The notes under the pieces: generated by a model
The model's database searches: none
The model's input: only the letters and a program-made list of their open reading frames with translations
Told to the model about the DNA's origin: nothing
Shown here: piece by piece, positions 55,885-64,000 of the stretch
How the letters are laid out: each line of letters starts with the position of its first letter
How positions within the stretch are numbered: the stretch's first letter is position 1
Assembly: GCF_002104995.1 (NCBI RefSeq)
Contig: NW_024468260.1
Coordinates: 434,001 to 498,000, forward strand
Direction: 5' to 3'
From: Linderina pennispora
Taxonomy: Eukaryota > Kickxellomycota > Kickxellomycetes > Kickxellales > Kickxellaceae
DNA: 64,000 nt
Translations under genes and position numbers: made by a program

Positions 55885-57964
55885 TTACCGAGATGCGTCG
55901 ATGGAGCGTTTCGCCTCATCGACTACATCGCGCAGTCGCACCGGGTCGTTCATGGTGTAGGACAGCGCGCGGACGTCCTGGCTCATATGCTCGAGGATCC
56001 ACACAGTAAGCTTCGTCGAGTCCTTGTACCCCATGCCCTTGATGAGCGGGAACAGCTTGGAGCCCAGCTTCTTCTTGCGCTCTTGGTCGGGCTTGGACAG
56101 CAGCATCTCAATGTACTCCTCGACCTCAGTGCTGTAATCCTGCAAATGCAGTCCGGTGCTGGCTCCTTGGCGCTCCGGCTGCACTGGTGCAGGCGCAGTG
56201 ACTGGCGGGCTGGGCTTTGGTGCCGGGTACTCGGCAAGCACAACGCGCTGCATCTGGCTGGTGATCGTCGCAGCCGGCTCCTTGTCGGCCGTGAGCTTCA
56301 GCTGCTCCTTGCGCGCGACCGTATGCTGCTCGACCTCCCACTCGGTGGCAAGGCGCTCGGGGTCGCGGATCAGGGCAACCACCTCCTCGACCGGCCGCCG
56401 CAGCAGCGACTCGACGACCCTTGCCGAGTCGCGCACGTCCACGGCTGGGTTCGAGGCGACCTCGGAGATCAGCTTTTGGGTCAGGATCTCGTTGCGCGCG
56501 TTCTCGGTCAGGTTCCGAAGCATGATCGGGTCCAGCAGCGGGTCGTTGTCGCTGGTTGCCGTGGCAGATCGCGAGGACAGCTGCGGCGACTGCGACTTGG
56601 CGCGGGGCGGCTGGATGGGCGGCTGGATGGGCGGCTGGACCGGGGGGCTGGATGGGCTGGGCTGGCTGCGGGACAGGCGACGCGCTGGCCCTCAGAGCCG
56701 GGTTGGTGGGCGGGGTATGCGAGGCGATGCGCGAATCAGCGCGGCTGGTGGCATTGGCAACCGGCTGGCCGTTCTTGTTTACGTGCTCGTACTGGTACAG
56801 CGTGATCTTGCGGCCCTTGATGTCGGTGCCCTGGCACTCGCGCAGCGCTTGCAGCGCGGCGGTCGGATCACTGAACTGCACGATCCCATGGCCACGCGAC
56901 TTTTTCGTGACCGGATCGATGCTGACGCGCGCTGACTGGATGTACCCGTACGTCTTGAACAGCGCAAACAGCTCCTTGTGCGACACCGTTGGGTGCAGAT
57001 TGGTGATGAACAATTTGCCAGGCACAATGACGCCGCCCAAACCATTGCCCGGGCCCTCATTGACCACCGGGCTGCCAGCACGCTTCGGGTGCATGCCTGT
57101 GGGCGTCGTTGGTATCTGCGGCATCGGCAGCTCGGCGCTGCTGCGCACGGGCGACACTGGCTTCGGGACAAACTCGCTGGGCGACATGCTGGCGCGCGAC
57201 GATCGCGGCGCCCGTGCAGGCTGCACAAGCACGGTGTTGCCCAGGAAATCGGCGTAGTTGAGCTGCTCGACGGCCATATTGGCGTCGGTGCTGTCAATGT
57301 AGCATGCCATTGCAAAGTCCTTCTTTAGCCCATTCGCGTGCACTGGAATGCTGCATGCATAGAGCGGCCCCACGGGACGCAAAAAGTCGTAAAGTGTGAG
57401 CTCGGTTGCATCCTCTGGAATGTGCTTGATACACACGTATCCGGCCTGCGGTGGGTATGCGAGCTCGCTGCCATGCAGGGGTGACATCATCAGCGTTCCG
57501 TTGCTGTTTTGCAGCTTCCGTCTGTTGAGGACTGCCATGGCCTTCTCGGCTAAAACCCGCAGGGGAAGGGGAAAGGAGAAATGCGGTGTCAGTGTTTGTT
57601 GCGAGAATTGGCGGGGAGCGGTTACCTATGGTTGTTACTTACTGTCGTCGATGTTGCGGAACTCGACGTTGCCAGTAATGCTGTCTGACTCGTGCGGGTC
57701 CACATTGAGGCGAATGCCACGGCTCGACTTGAACAGCTGCTGCAGCTCTGGCAGCGACTGCTCGTTGACGCCCTGGAAGTACAGCACCCGCCTGTGCATT
57801 TGGTCCCATCCGGCCTGCCACTGCGCATTCTGTGCCTCAGACTGGCTTTGCCCGCGCGACCTGCTTTGCGGAAACTGCTGCGGCATTGGCGCAGGGTCAT
57901 TGAGGTTCAGCGCAACTGGCGCGTCTGGCTGCTTCAGCGGCGACAAATCTGTATACGAGACCAT
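55885..57964 (-). CDS. poly(A)-binding-protein-like protein with RRMs and a C-terminal MLLE domain, one +1 frame break
   Basis: Exon 1 is 57964-57643 (MVSYTDLSPLKQPDAPVALN) and exon 2 57549-55885, with a 93-base intron between them. The intron splits an RRM: VLYFQGVNEQSLPELQQLF, then NVEFRNIDDTEKAMAVLNRR. Two more RRMs follow: GYVCIKHIPEDATELTLYDF to FAMACYIDSTDANMAV, and GKLFITNLHPTVSHKELFAL to SRGHGIVQFSDPTAAL. A Pro/Gln-rich linker contains a C6 run (56642-56647 on the plus strand as G6) with one extra base. The tail ends in an MLLE-like domain (EVEEYIEMLLSKPDQERKKK, LGSKLFPLIKGMGYKDSTKL). RRMs with an MLLE recall PABP and S. pombe Crp79, suggesting an mRNA-binding or export role. Total about 660 residues. 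Confidence 0.75.
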
Positions 57965-58486
57965 TTTGAGAAGGGCAATAGGTTTTTTTTTTTTTAAAAA
58001 AAGAAAAATACAGTATGTACTAGTTTGCTCACGAGTAAAAGAAAGCGAGAAAAAAATGGTTTGGGGTCAGAGGAAGAGAAAAATGAGCAGCGATCCAAGG
58101 TCTTGCAACAGGTCAACATTGACAGTGACTGAGACACGGCCCTCTCCACATTTTCTCCTTGCTTGGGTGGGCAGGTTTCCGGCGTGCTTCCCAATTCCCC
58201 TCCCGCAAACCTCATACTCGGCAAGCTATCAGGAGGTCAGGCAGCGCCGTAACCGTCGTCCTACTACGAGGCGGATATCGAGATAGCAAAAACCATACTT
58301 GCCAATGCAGTCCCCCGGTGCACTGATGACTGTTGCCAGTGCAAAAGGAAGGCAGATCTGTAGGCGACTAAATGAAGACTAGAATCCAACAAAAACCTGG
58401 CATCAGCCAACAATGGCTGCAGTGCCGGCAGCTTGCACTGTGCCGAAAAGGGCAAACAGAAGGCACTTGCTGCCAGGGCTATTGAG
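57965..58486. other. intergenic, with a T13/A7 run
   Basis: A long T run followed by A residues sits near 57981-58000, just upstream of the RRM/MLLE gene's start, in its likely leader. No gene recognised. Confidence 0.4.
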
Positions 58487-58756
58487 CTAGTTCAAACATG
58501 CGGTTAGAAACCACTGGGCAAAGTAAAAATATTGCGCAAGGTTTTGCATGTGCGGTTGCTGGAAGCAACACCCTCTGTGCGACATGAATTCAGGAGGCGC
58601 TATTCCATGTTTCTGCAGCCAGCGGTATAGACTGGGTGGCATCCCCTCCAGCTTGCCAAACTCCAGCTGGCAGCTGTGTGGGCTGAGCTCTACCAGGTTC
58701 CTGTCCCAGATGCGAATCAGATCAGCAACCAAAATCATTGAATCCAGATCCAGCAT
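58487..58756 (-). CDS. small protein of unknown function
   Basis: An uninterrupted 89-residue frame from ATG 58756 (MLDLDSMILVADLIRIWDRN) with mixed composition and amphipathic helices, including SLYRWLQKHGIAPPEF and ending QYFYFAQWFLTACLN. It looks protein-like but has no family I recognise. It faces ISU1 across a 236-base divergent promoter. An additional exon could have been missed. Confidence 0.35.
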   Translation of the reverse strand: MLDLDSMILVADLIRIWDRNLVELSPHSCQLEFGKLEGMPPSLYRWLQKHGIAPPEFMSHRGCCFQQPHMQNLAQYFYFAQWFLTACLN

Positions 58757-58796
58757 TGGATCAGTCCATTATCAGATATCACGGGCAGTGACGCTG

Positions 58797-58806
58797 ATTG
58801 GCCAAT
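58797..58806. promoter_or_regulatory. palindromic double CCAAT box upstream of ISU1
   Basis: ATTGGCCAAT is a perfect palindrome with one CCAAT on each strand. It lies about 190 bases before the ISU1 ATG and 41 bases before the divergent small gene's ATG, so it could serve either. Confidence 0.5.
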
Positions 58807-58860
58807 GCGGTGGCTGACGATAAAAAAGGTTGCCTTTAAAAATTTTTTGGGGAGCGCGGC

Positions 58861-58866
58861 TATAAA
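58861..58866 (+). promoter_or_regulatory. TATA box of ISU1
   Basis: TATAAA lies about 130 bases before the ATG at 58993, a normal distance for fungal genes. Confidence 0.5.
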
Positions 58867-58992
58867 GCCTGGTCAACCGCAGTGTCTCTTCCGCGAGACT
58901 TTTCTTATCCACTTATCTGTTTGAAATTCAGCAAAAACAACACTTTTCCACCTGTACTTTTCTCCCCTTATCACACACCCTTCATAATAAGC

Positions 58993-59508
58993 ATGTTCAA
59001 GACACTCGTCTCTACTTCTCTGCGCCAGGCCACCGGCATCCGCACGACACCGGCAGGTTTTGGGGCGGCCCGGCGGTTCTACCACGAGAAGGTCATTGAC
59101 CACTACGAGAACCCGCGCAACATGGGCTCCTTGGATAAGAACGACCCGACAGTGGGCACGGGCCTAGTGGGGGCTCCGGCGTGCGGCGATGTGATGCGGC
59201 TTCAAATCAAGGTGGACGATGCGGGCAATATCACCGACGTCAAGTTCAAGACGTTCGGGTGCGGGTCGGCCATTGCCTCGTCGTCGTATATCACGGAGCG
59301 GGTGCGCGGAATGAGCCTGGACGACGCGATGAAGATCAAGAACACGGAGATTGCCAAGGAGCTGTGCTTGCCGCCAGTGAAGCTCCACTGCTCGATGCTG
59401 GCTGAGGATGCGATCAAGTCGGCCATCAAGGACTTTAGGAAGAAGCGCGGAGGAGAGGTCATCCACAGCGAGGGCGCCAAGCCTACCGCTGCTCAGGCCT
59501 TGGCGTAA
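58993..59508 (+). CDS. ISU1: mitochondrial iron-sulfur cluster scaffold ISU1/ISCU
   Basis: An intact 171-residue protein. MFKTLVSTSLRQATGIRTTP begins a mitochondrial presequence, and the mature part starts near RRFYHEKVIDHYENPRNMGS. All scaffold ligands are present: GAPACGDVM (first Cys with the catalytic Asp), FKTFGCGSAIASSS (second Cys) and the Hsp70-recognition and third-Cys segment LPPVKLHCSMLAEDAI. ISU1 builds [2Fe-2S] clusters with Nfs1, Yfh1 and ferredoxin. The start at 58993 is favoured over the in-frame 58882 because only it begins with a presequence. Confidence 0.95.
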   Translation: MFKTLVSTSLRQATGIRTTPAGFGAARRFYHEKVIDHYENPRNMGSLDKNDPTVGTGLVGAPACGDVMRLQIKVDDAGNITDVKFKTFGCGSAIASSSYITERVRGMSLDDAMKIKNTEIAKELCLPPVKLHCSMLAEDAIKSAIKDFRKKRGGEVIHSEGAKPTAAQALA

Positions 59509-59952
59509 AATGGAGGAAAACGGCTGGCGGGCATGTGCTGTGGGGGGTTTCTTTTTCTTCTTTTTTCTTCTTCCCCCTTTCTTCACAAAGAGAGGCGGGG
59601 GAGTGGCATGCGAAAGGGAGCGTATCGGCAGCGCGAGTGGTCAGCAGATACCAGGGCACACAAAGTTTTTTCTTGTGCCTTCGTATCGATGAGTCAGGTT
59701 GAAGACATTGGGCGGGATTTACGCTCCGCCTTCATGCCAGGCTCGGCTCAACCCTTTGCCCTCGGTGCAAAACAAGCGCACATGCCTATCGTCTGCACCT
59801 GGCCCTGCTGGCTCCCCCTGTTCAGCGCACTCACACGAGAGGTTTAAGCAGTATCTTTCGAATGTAAAGTATTTAACTTTTTTCTTTCTTTCTATTCGAT
59901 GCCACGCCCGGGCGAGAGTGATATGTAAAATGGGCCGTCAGATAAGCGAGCA
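59509..59952. other. intergenic between convergent ISU1 and SLF2-like genes
   Basis: Starts with a long pyrimidine run (59549-59582, TTTCTTTTTCTTC-type), then mixed sequence without a gene. Confidence 0.45.
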
Positions 59953-61620
59953 CTAGCGCGGCTTCCAGAGCTTGTCCAGTCTGGCCCCCGGCTTCGGTTT
60001 CCCTCTGCGAGCGCGCGTGTCAACCACAACAGTCAGATTTATCCGCACCAGCAGAGTCTGCAGCGCATCCTTGGCCCTGGTTTTGTCCATATTATCCGCG
60101 CGGCCGTCGGCAATGCGGCGATTAGCCATGGCCAGCTTGGCATGGATCAGGGCGACCTCCTCGGGCACGTCCCTCAGCGCGTCCAGCGAATCCAGCACAT
60201 TCCCCAGCAGTGCGACGCAGGCGGCCAGGCGCGCAAAATCAGCACCAGCGTGGACCCCCAGCACATCGTCGAGGAGCTCGCTGGCCATGCGCACGATCAG
60301 CTGCGGCGGCAGCACAATCCTGCTGGCCAGGTCATCGGCCGGCCTGCCGGCCATCCACAGCATGGCGAACGCCAAAGTGCGTCTTACCTGCATCGAGCGC
60401 GCATTGCCAGCCGGCATGCGCTCCACCAGCGCAGCCTGCATAGCCACCGGCATCGGCTGCAGCCGCCTAGCCATATGCTGCACGTAATCGGGCCACACCA
60501 CCGACCACTTGCTGCGCGGCACCACCCGGGCCATCAGACCCGCCAGGCTGCGCTGGTTGGCAGCCAGCCATTGCTGGTTCCGGTGGTCCAGCATGGTCTC
60601 GCATACTAGCTGCAGCGCCTGTGCGGTATCTGCAGCCGGCATGCATTCGTCCAGAGAACGCGCGGCCACGCCGAGCACATGCTGGATGCGCTGCCCATTG
60701 CCGCCCGCTCGACTGCTGGTGCGCTGTGGCCGGCACAGCTGGACGGCGTCAGCTGGCGGGCCCTGCAGTTGCTCCAGCGCAGCCTGCAGTTGCGCCAGGC
60801 TTAGCTGCCATTGCGACATGTGGGCATCGAGGAACCCTGCCAGGGTGCCGAATGCTGCCATTGATGTCCGCAGGCTGCGGCTATTGACGACCAGGCGCAG
60901 GAGCAGGTCGCCCATGCCTGGCGACAGGCGCCAGCCCATATGCAGCCGCTGGGCCAGCCACTGCGAGCCCACCAGGCGCTCAATAGCCAGCGGCCGTGCC
61001 CCTATGCATAGCCTGTCGACCGGATCCTCACTGTCCAGCGCATGCACTGGCGCCAGGGCCTTGCCATTTGGCCCAGCAAACATCGACACGCTGACCGCTT
61101 TGTACATGTCGCCAGTCGCCGCACCCAGCTGGGCCCGGATCCTGTCGGCCTCGTCTTGGTCCAATTCCAGCATCCCAATAGCCTCCAGCTCCTCGCCCTC
61201 GTCGCTGCTCTCCATGGGCTGGTCGAGGACCGCCAGGTCGTATTTCTTTTTGCTGCGGTCGCGCACCAAGCTCTTCAACGAGTTCCTGTACAGGGGTTTT
61301 GGGGTCACCGCAGTTTGCACGGGTCGTTTGGGCGATACTATCTCGACTATTGGCGATGTCGAGGAGCTCTGGCTGGACGGCTTGGGCGTGCCGAGGATGC
61401 TGTCAATGTCAATGAGCTCGTCGTCCGAGCTGTCGCTGATCAATATTGTCCCGTCCATCTTTGCTGCCAGATCGCTGCTGGCAGACCGTGTGGGTGTGGC
61501 CGAGCCGAAGAATTTGTCCAGGCTTGGCTGTTTGCGCGTGGGCTCAGAGCGCGGCGCTGGTTTGATGTCAAAGAACTGCCCTAGCGTTGGCTTTTGCTTG
61601 GGCTTGCGTTTGGGCGGCAT
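59953..61620 (-). CDS. SLF2/CANIN-like protein with N-terminal PIP-box pair and SUMO-interaction motif
   Basis: An intact 555-residue protein. Residues 1-40 hold two PCNA-interaction-like motifs: KPTLGQFF (10-17; Gln replaced by Lys) and canonical QPSLDKFF (31-38). Residues 59-68 (ILISDSSDDE) form a strong SUMO-interaction motif. After a Ser-rich linker, residues from about 170 onward make a helical domain with repeated Leu/Ala-rich helices (LVGSQWLAQRLHMGWRLSPG, SRSLRTSMAAFGTLAGFL), resembling the CANIN/FAM178 fold of SLF2, which links Smc5/6 to damaged chromatin. The resemblance is by layout and pattern, not proven by alignment. The C-terminus is basic (RARRGKPKPGARLDKLW). A different PCNA-bound helical protein is the main alternative. 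Confidence 0.6.
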   Translation of the reverse strand: MPPKRKPKQKPTLGQFFDIKPAPRSEPTRKQPSLDKFFGSATPTRSASSDLAAKMDGTILISDSSDDELIDIDSILGTPKPSSQSSSTSPIVEIVSPKRPVQTAVTPKPLYRNSLKSLVRDRSKKKYDLAVLDQPMESSDEGEELEAIGMLELDQDEADRIRAQLGAATGDMYKAVSVSMFAGPNGKALAPVHALDSEDPVDRLCIGARPLAIERLVGSQWLAQRLHMGWRLSPGMGDLLLRLVVNSRSLRTSMAAFGTLAGFLDAHMSQWQLSLAQLQAALEQLQGPPADAVQLCRPQRTSSRAGGNGQRIQHVLGVAARSLDECMPAADTAQALQLVCETMLDHRNQQWLAANQRSLAGLMARVVPRSKWSVVWPDYVQHMARRLQPMPVAMQAALVERMPAGNARSMQVRRTLAFAMLWMAGRPADDLASRIVLPPQLIVRMASELLDDVLGVHAGADFARLAACVALLGNVLDSLDALRDVPEEVALIHAKLAMANRRIADGRADNMDKTRAKDALQTLLVRINLTVVVDTRARRGKPKPGARLDKLWKPR

Positions 61621-61880
61621 GGTGTCGTAAAAGGAAAATCCTGGGAATGCAGTGGTGAGGTGTGACTGCGGACTGAAGGTGCAGAATTCACACTACATCC
61701 AACACCTCAATATACGGATGCCCTGATAATGGGCACATGCCGATATTGATATAAACTAGCAGTCCACACCAAAATGCGACAAACAGCGTCTGGTTCGCAT
61801 GGAGGTGGGCTTGGATCGCAAGCATGGGGCTGATAGTATTAATATAAATTTTGATGTATGGATGAATTACAAGATACGCC

Positions 61881-63950
61881 CTAGTCATTTGGGTCCCAGT
61901 AGTGGATGTTTGACACGGGCACAGCGATTGAGCTAAGTTCGTGCTGCGTCGACAAGACCAGCGGCAGCGTCGGATGGAACAGATAGTGAGCACCGCTCTT
62001 CTGCTGCCCCGCGTCATCGCCCACCGCCAGCCCATCGCCGTCATTGCCCGGCGCCAGCACAAAGCGCAAGGCGCCGGTGGCCCGGTCGTAGAATTTAATG
62101 GGCGCGCTCTGCGTGACCCTGAACCTTTCAATGCCCTGGCGCATCCGGGTGCTGCATTTAAACACGACCGGGTCGAGATACGGCGAGGTCTGCAGGGTCT
62201 GCGGGGCAACCGGCAGCAGTGCCGCGGCCTTGCGCGCAGCCTGCACTGGCCCGCCCGACCGCGTCTGCCTGATCCCCGCCTGCGACGCCATGAAGGCCTC
62301 GCGCAAATACACGTCATTGGCCAGCGACGGCGACACGCCCACCATTGGCGCGCGGAACATGTCCATGCGCGTCTCGACCTCCTGGGCAAGCGCCAGATCC
62401 GAGGTGTCCCAGATATTGCCGAACCTGGTGGTTTCGATATCGTACTCGGCCAGCAGCGAGAACGAGTTGGCCAGGTTGGCCGATAAGTTGTGCTGCGTGT
62501 GGGAGCGCGAAATGGCCGTCTGCACCGGCACAAAGCGCATCAGCAATGTGGAGCTCGTCAGGAACTGCACCCGCCACACCACCAGCCACTCGTACAGCTG
62601 GTACGTGCGGTAGAAATGCTGCGTGCCCGCCACCGACTCCCTGGCGCGCAGAAACAGCGTCGCCAGCAACCGCTGCTTCAGCCCGCTGAGCGGGGCAATC
62701 GCCAGTGACGGCTCCAGCGACGCAAGGCTCCCGTCGGCCTCGCCGCGGCCCTGCTGCATGGTACGCGTCACCATCATGCGGTAGTGCGGCGGGAACCGCT
62801 GCAGAGTTTGCAGGTGCAGCACAGAGATCCTCCGTGCTGCGTCCATGGTTTCTGCCGACACCGCGGTTGCCTGCAGAGGCGCAGTTGCCATGCTGGGCGA
62901 TATTGTGCCCGACGGCGGATGCCCCAGGAGTGTCTGCACGCTGGGCGAGAACGGGAAGATAAACGGCGTCTGCTCCCGGCTGCCCAGGGCGCCAGGCTCC
63001 GCGTCAGCCGCGGTGCTGGCCAGCATCAATGCCGCCTCGAGCCGCCGCTGCCGCTTGGCTGCCGGGCTCAGCTCCGCCAGTCGCGCAGTCTCTGCCCGGC
63101 GCTTCCGCTGGCACCGCAGCTCCCGTATCCGCAATTCCTCCTCGTATATGCCGTCGTCCTGGCGCGTGTACCATCCGATTTCCTGAATATCCACCAGCCG
63201 CCCTGTATCAATCTTCATCAGCCTTACGCACTGGTACTTTAGCGACACCACGCAGAGCCGGTCCTGGTACAGACTGAGACCGTTGTGCCCGCCCAAGTAT
63301 ATAATGTCGTTTGGGTATTCGCGAGTATCCACAATGTTGCCCGTGCCCAATTCCACAACCAGCAGCGTCATGTCCTCCACTGCATTGACGCACGACAATG
63401 TGTTTGGATACACCGCCCGTGATGCTTGCTGCCCGCTATTGTTGAATGTGCTGGCAATGCCTGTGCGCCGCAATCTGGCCAAAATCAAGTACCCGTTGTC
63501 TGTGACCAAGCACACTTCGCGGTGCAGCGACTCACCCACCCCGACATAATCTCGCGCCCACGCCAGCCGGAAGAACTCACTAAACCCCTTGCTCTTATCA
63601 CCTGTCCCCGCTGAGCTTGTCGATGCCCGCTGCACCCGGTATACTTGCAGCCCAGACAAATTCCGTGTGAATGCAACAAGGTACTATAAAAAGGGGGAGG
63701 TATCAGCTCGTTTCCCGCTTTTCTCTTTTCTTCTTTCCAAGCGGCAAAAATAGCGAGCGAACTTTGGCGCTGGGTATCTTACATTGCCATCGGGTGAGAA
63801 CCGTCGAAAGTTGCAGTCAGGTGTCTCGATGTTGTGGATGGTGCGGTTCGGGTATACAAACGAGTACACCTGCGACTGCCGCCGCTTGCTTGTATCGCTG
63901 CTTGTCTGCCGCCGCCGCAAAAGCCGTGGTAAATTTGTGTCTGGGTTCAT
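61881..63950 (-). CDS. DET1: DET1 homologue (CRL4/COP10-DDB1-DET1 ubiquitin ligase component)
   Basis: Exon 1 is 63950-63783 (MNPDTNLPRLLRRRQTSSDT) and exon 2 63683-61881; the 99-base intron (GTAAGA...TTATAG) joins RRFSPDGN to YLVAFTRNLSGLQVYRVQ. The product is 656 residues with no frame break. Family features are the first strand block FRRFSPDGNYLVAFTRN with GLQVYR, LSLYQDRLCVVSLKYQCVRL, PLSGLKQRLLATLFLRA, QLYEWLVVWRVQFLTSSTLL and SFSLLAEYDIETTRF. A low-complexity insert around residues 220-330 is unlike the plant and human proteins. DET1 acts with DDB1 and COP10-type E2 variants in CUL4 ligases. Upstream DNA past 63950 is cut by the window. Confidence 0.85.
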
Positions 63951-64000
63951 TAGGCTGAAGTAAAAAAAGAGAATAGAGACGTCGTATTAGTATCCAGGAA

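Overview
The window looks like nuclear DNA from a filamentous fungus. Reading frames are GC-rich and mostly intron-poor, and the few introns are short (GT..AG, one with a TACTAA-type branch site). Fungal markers include a velvet regulator, a Pof3/Dia2-type F-box protein, the tail of a chitin synthase and a Mak5-type helicase. Genes that common Dikarya models lack or have changed are also present (DET1, a Grainyhead/CP2 factor, possibly an SLF2/CANIN protein). I infer an early-diverging fungus, plausibly Kickxellomycotina (Coemansia-like). That placement rests on gene content and was not tested.

Layout. 0-3 kb: the end of a TatD-family hydrolase and an LRR-like protein. 3.5-4.2 kb: first copy of a dispersed degenerate gene or element. 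4.5-13.6 kb: a small secreted I78-like protein, an F-box/TPR/LRR protein, a BLM/Sgs1-type RecQ helicase, OST5/TMEM258 and a SNAPC4-type Myb protein. 13.6-17.4 kb: AT-richer DNA with a second, rearranged copy of the element. 17.5-26.3 kb: a TFIIIC small subunit, a small unknown protein, WDHD1/Ctf4, the Mak5/DDX24 helicase, an unidentified gene and a velvet protein. 26.3-29.3 kb: a gene-poor stretch with one exon-like island. 29.3-34.9 kb: valyl-tRNA synthetase, unusually intron-rich for this window. 35-46.4 kb: complex I PSST subunit, UBR7, COX6A, a mitochondrial PPR-like protein, a membrane PHP-domain protein, an orphan chitin-synthase tail exon and an AVT-type amino-acid transporter. 47-47.8 kb: third element copy. 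48-52 kb: a Dabb protein, a RAD51 paralog and a Grainyhead/CP2 factor. 52-55.9 kb: gene-poor. 55.9-64 kb: an RRM/MLLE protein, a small unknown protein, ISU1, a PIP-box/CANIN-like protein and DET1.

Functional themes. Replication and genome stability (RecQ, Ctf4, Pof3-like, RAD51 paralog, SLF2-like) and mitochondrial function (PSST, COX6A, ISU1, PPR-like, ValRS) are well represented. I see no operon-like system. Several neighbours are divergent pairs sharing a short promoter, or convergent pairs with tails less than 70 bases apart.

The most unusual property is that about fifty single-base frame breaks occur in otherwise good genes. Every one needs one base removed, and none needs a base added. 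Copies of the dispersed element show the same insertion excess outside clear coding DNA, so residual consensus error is the leading explanation. Genes with such breaks are listed as CDS with the breaks described, not as pseudogenes.
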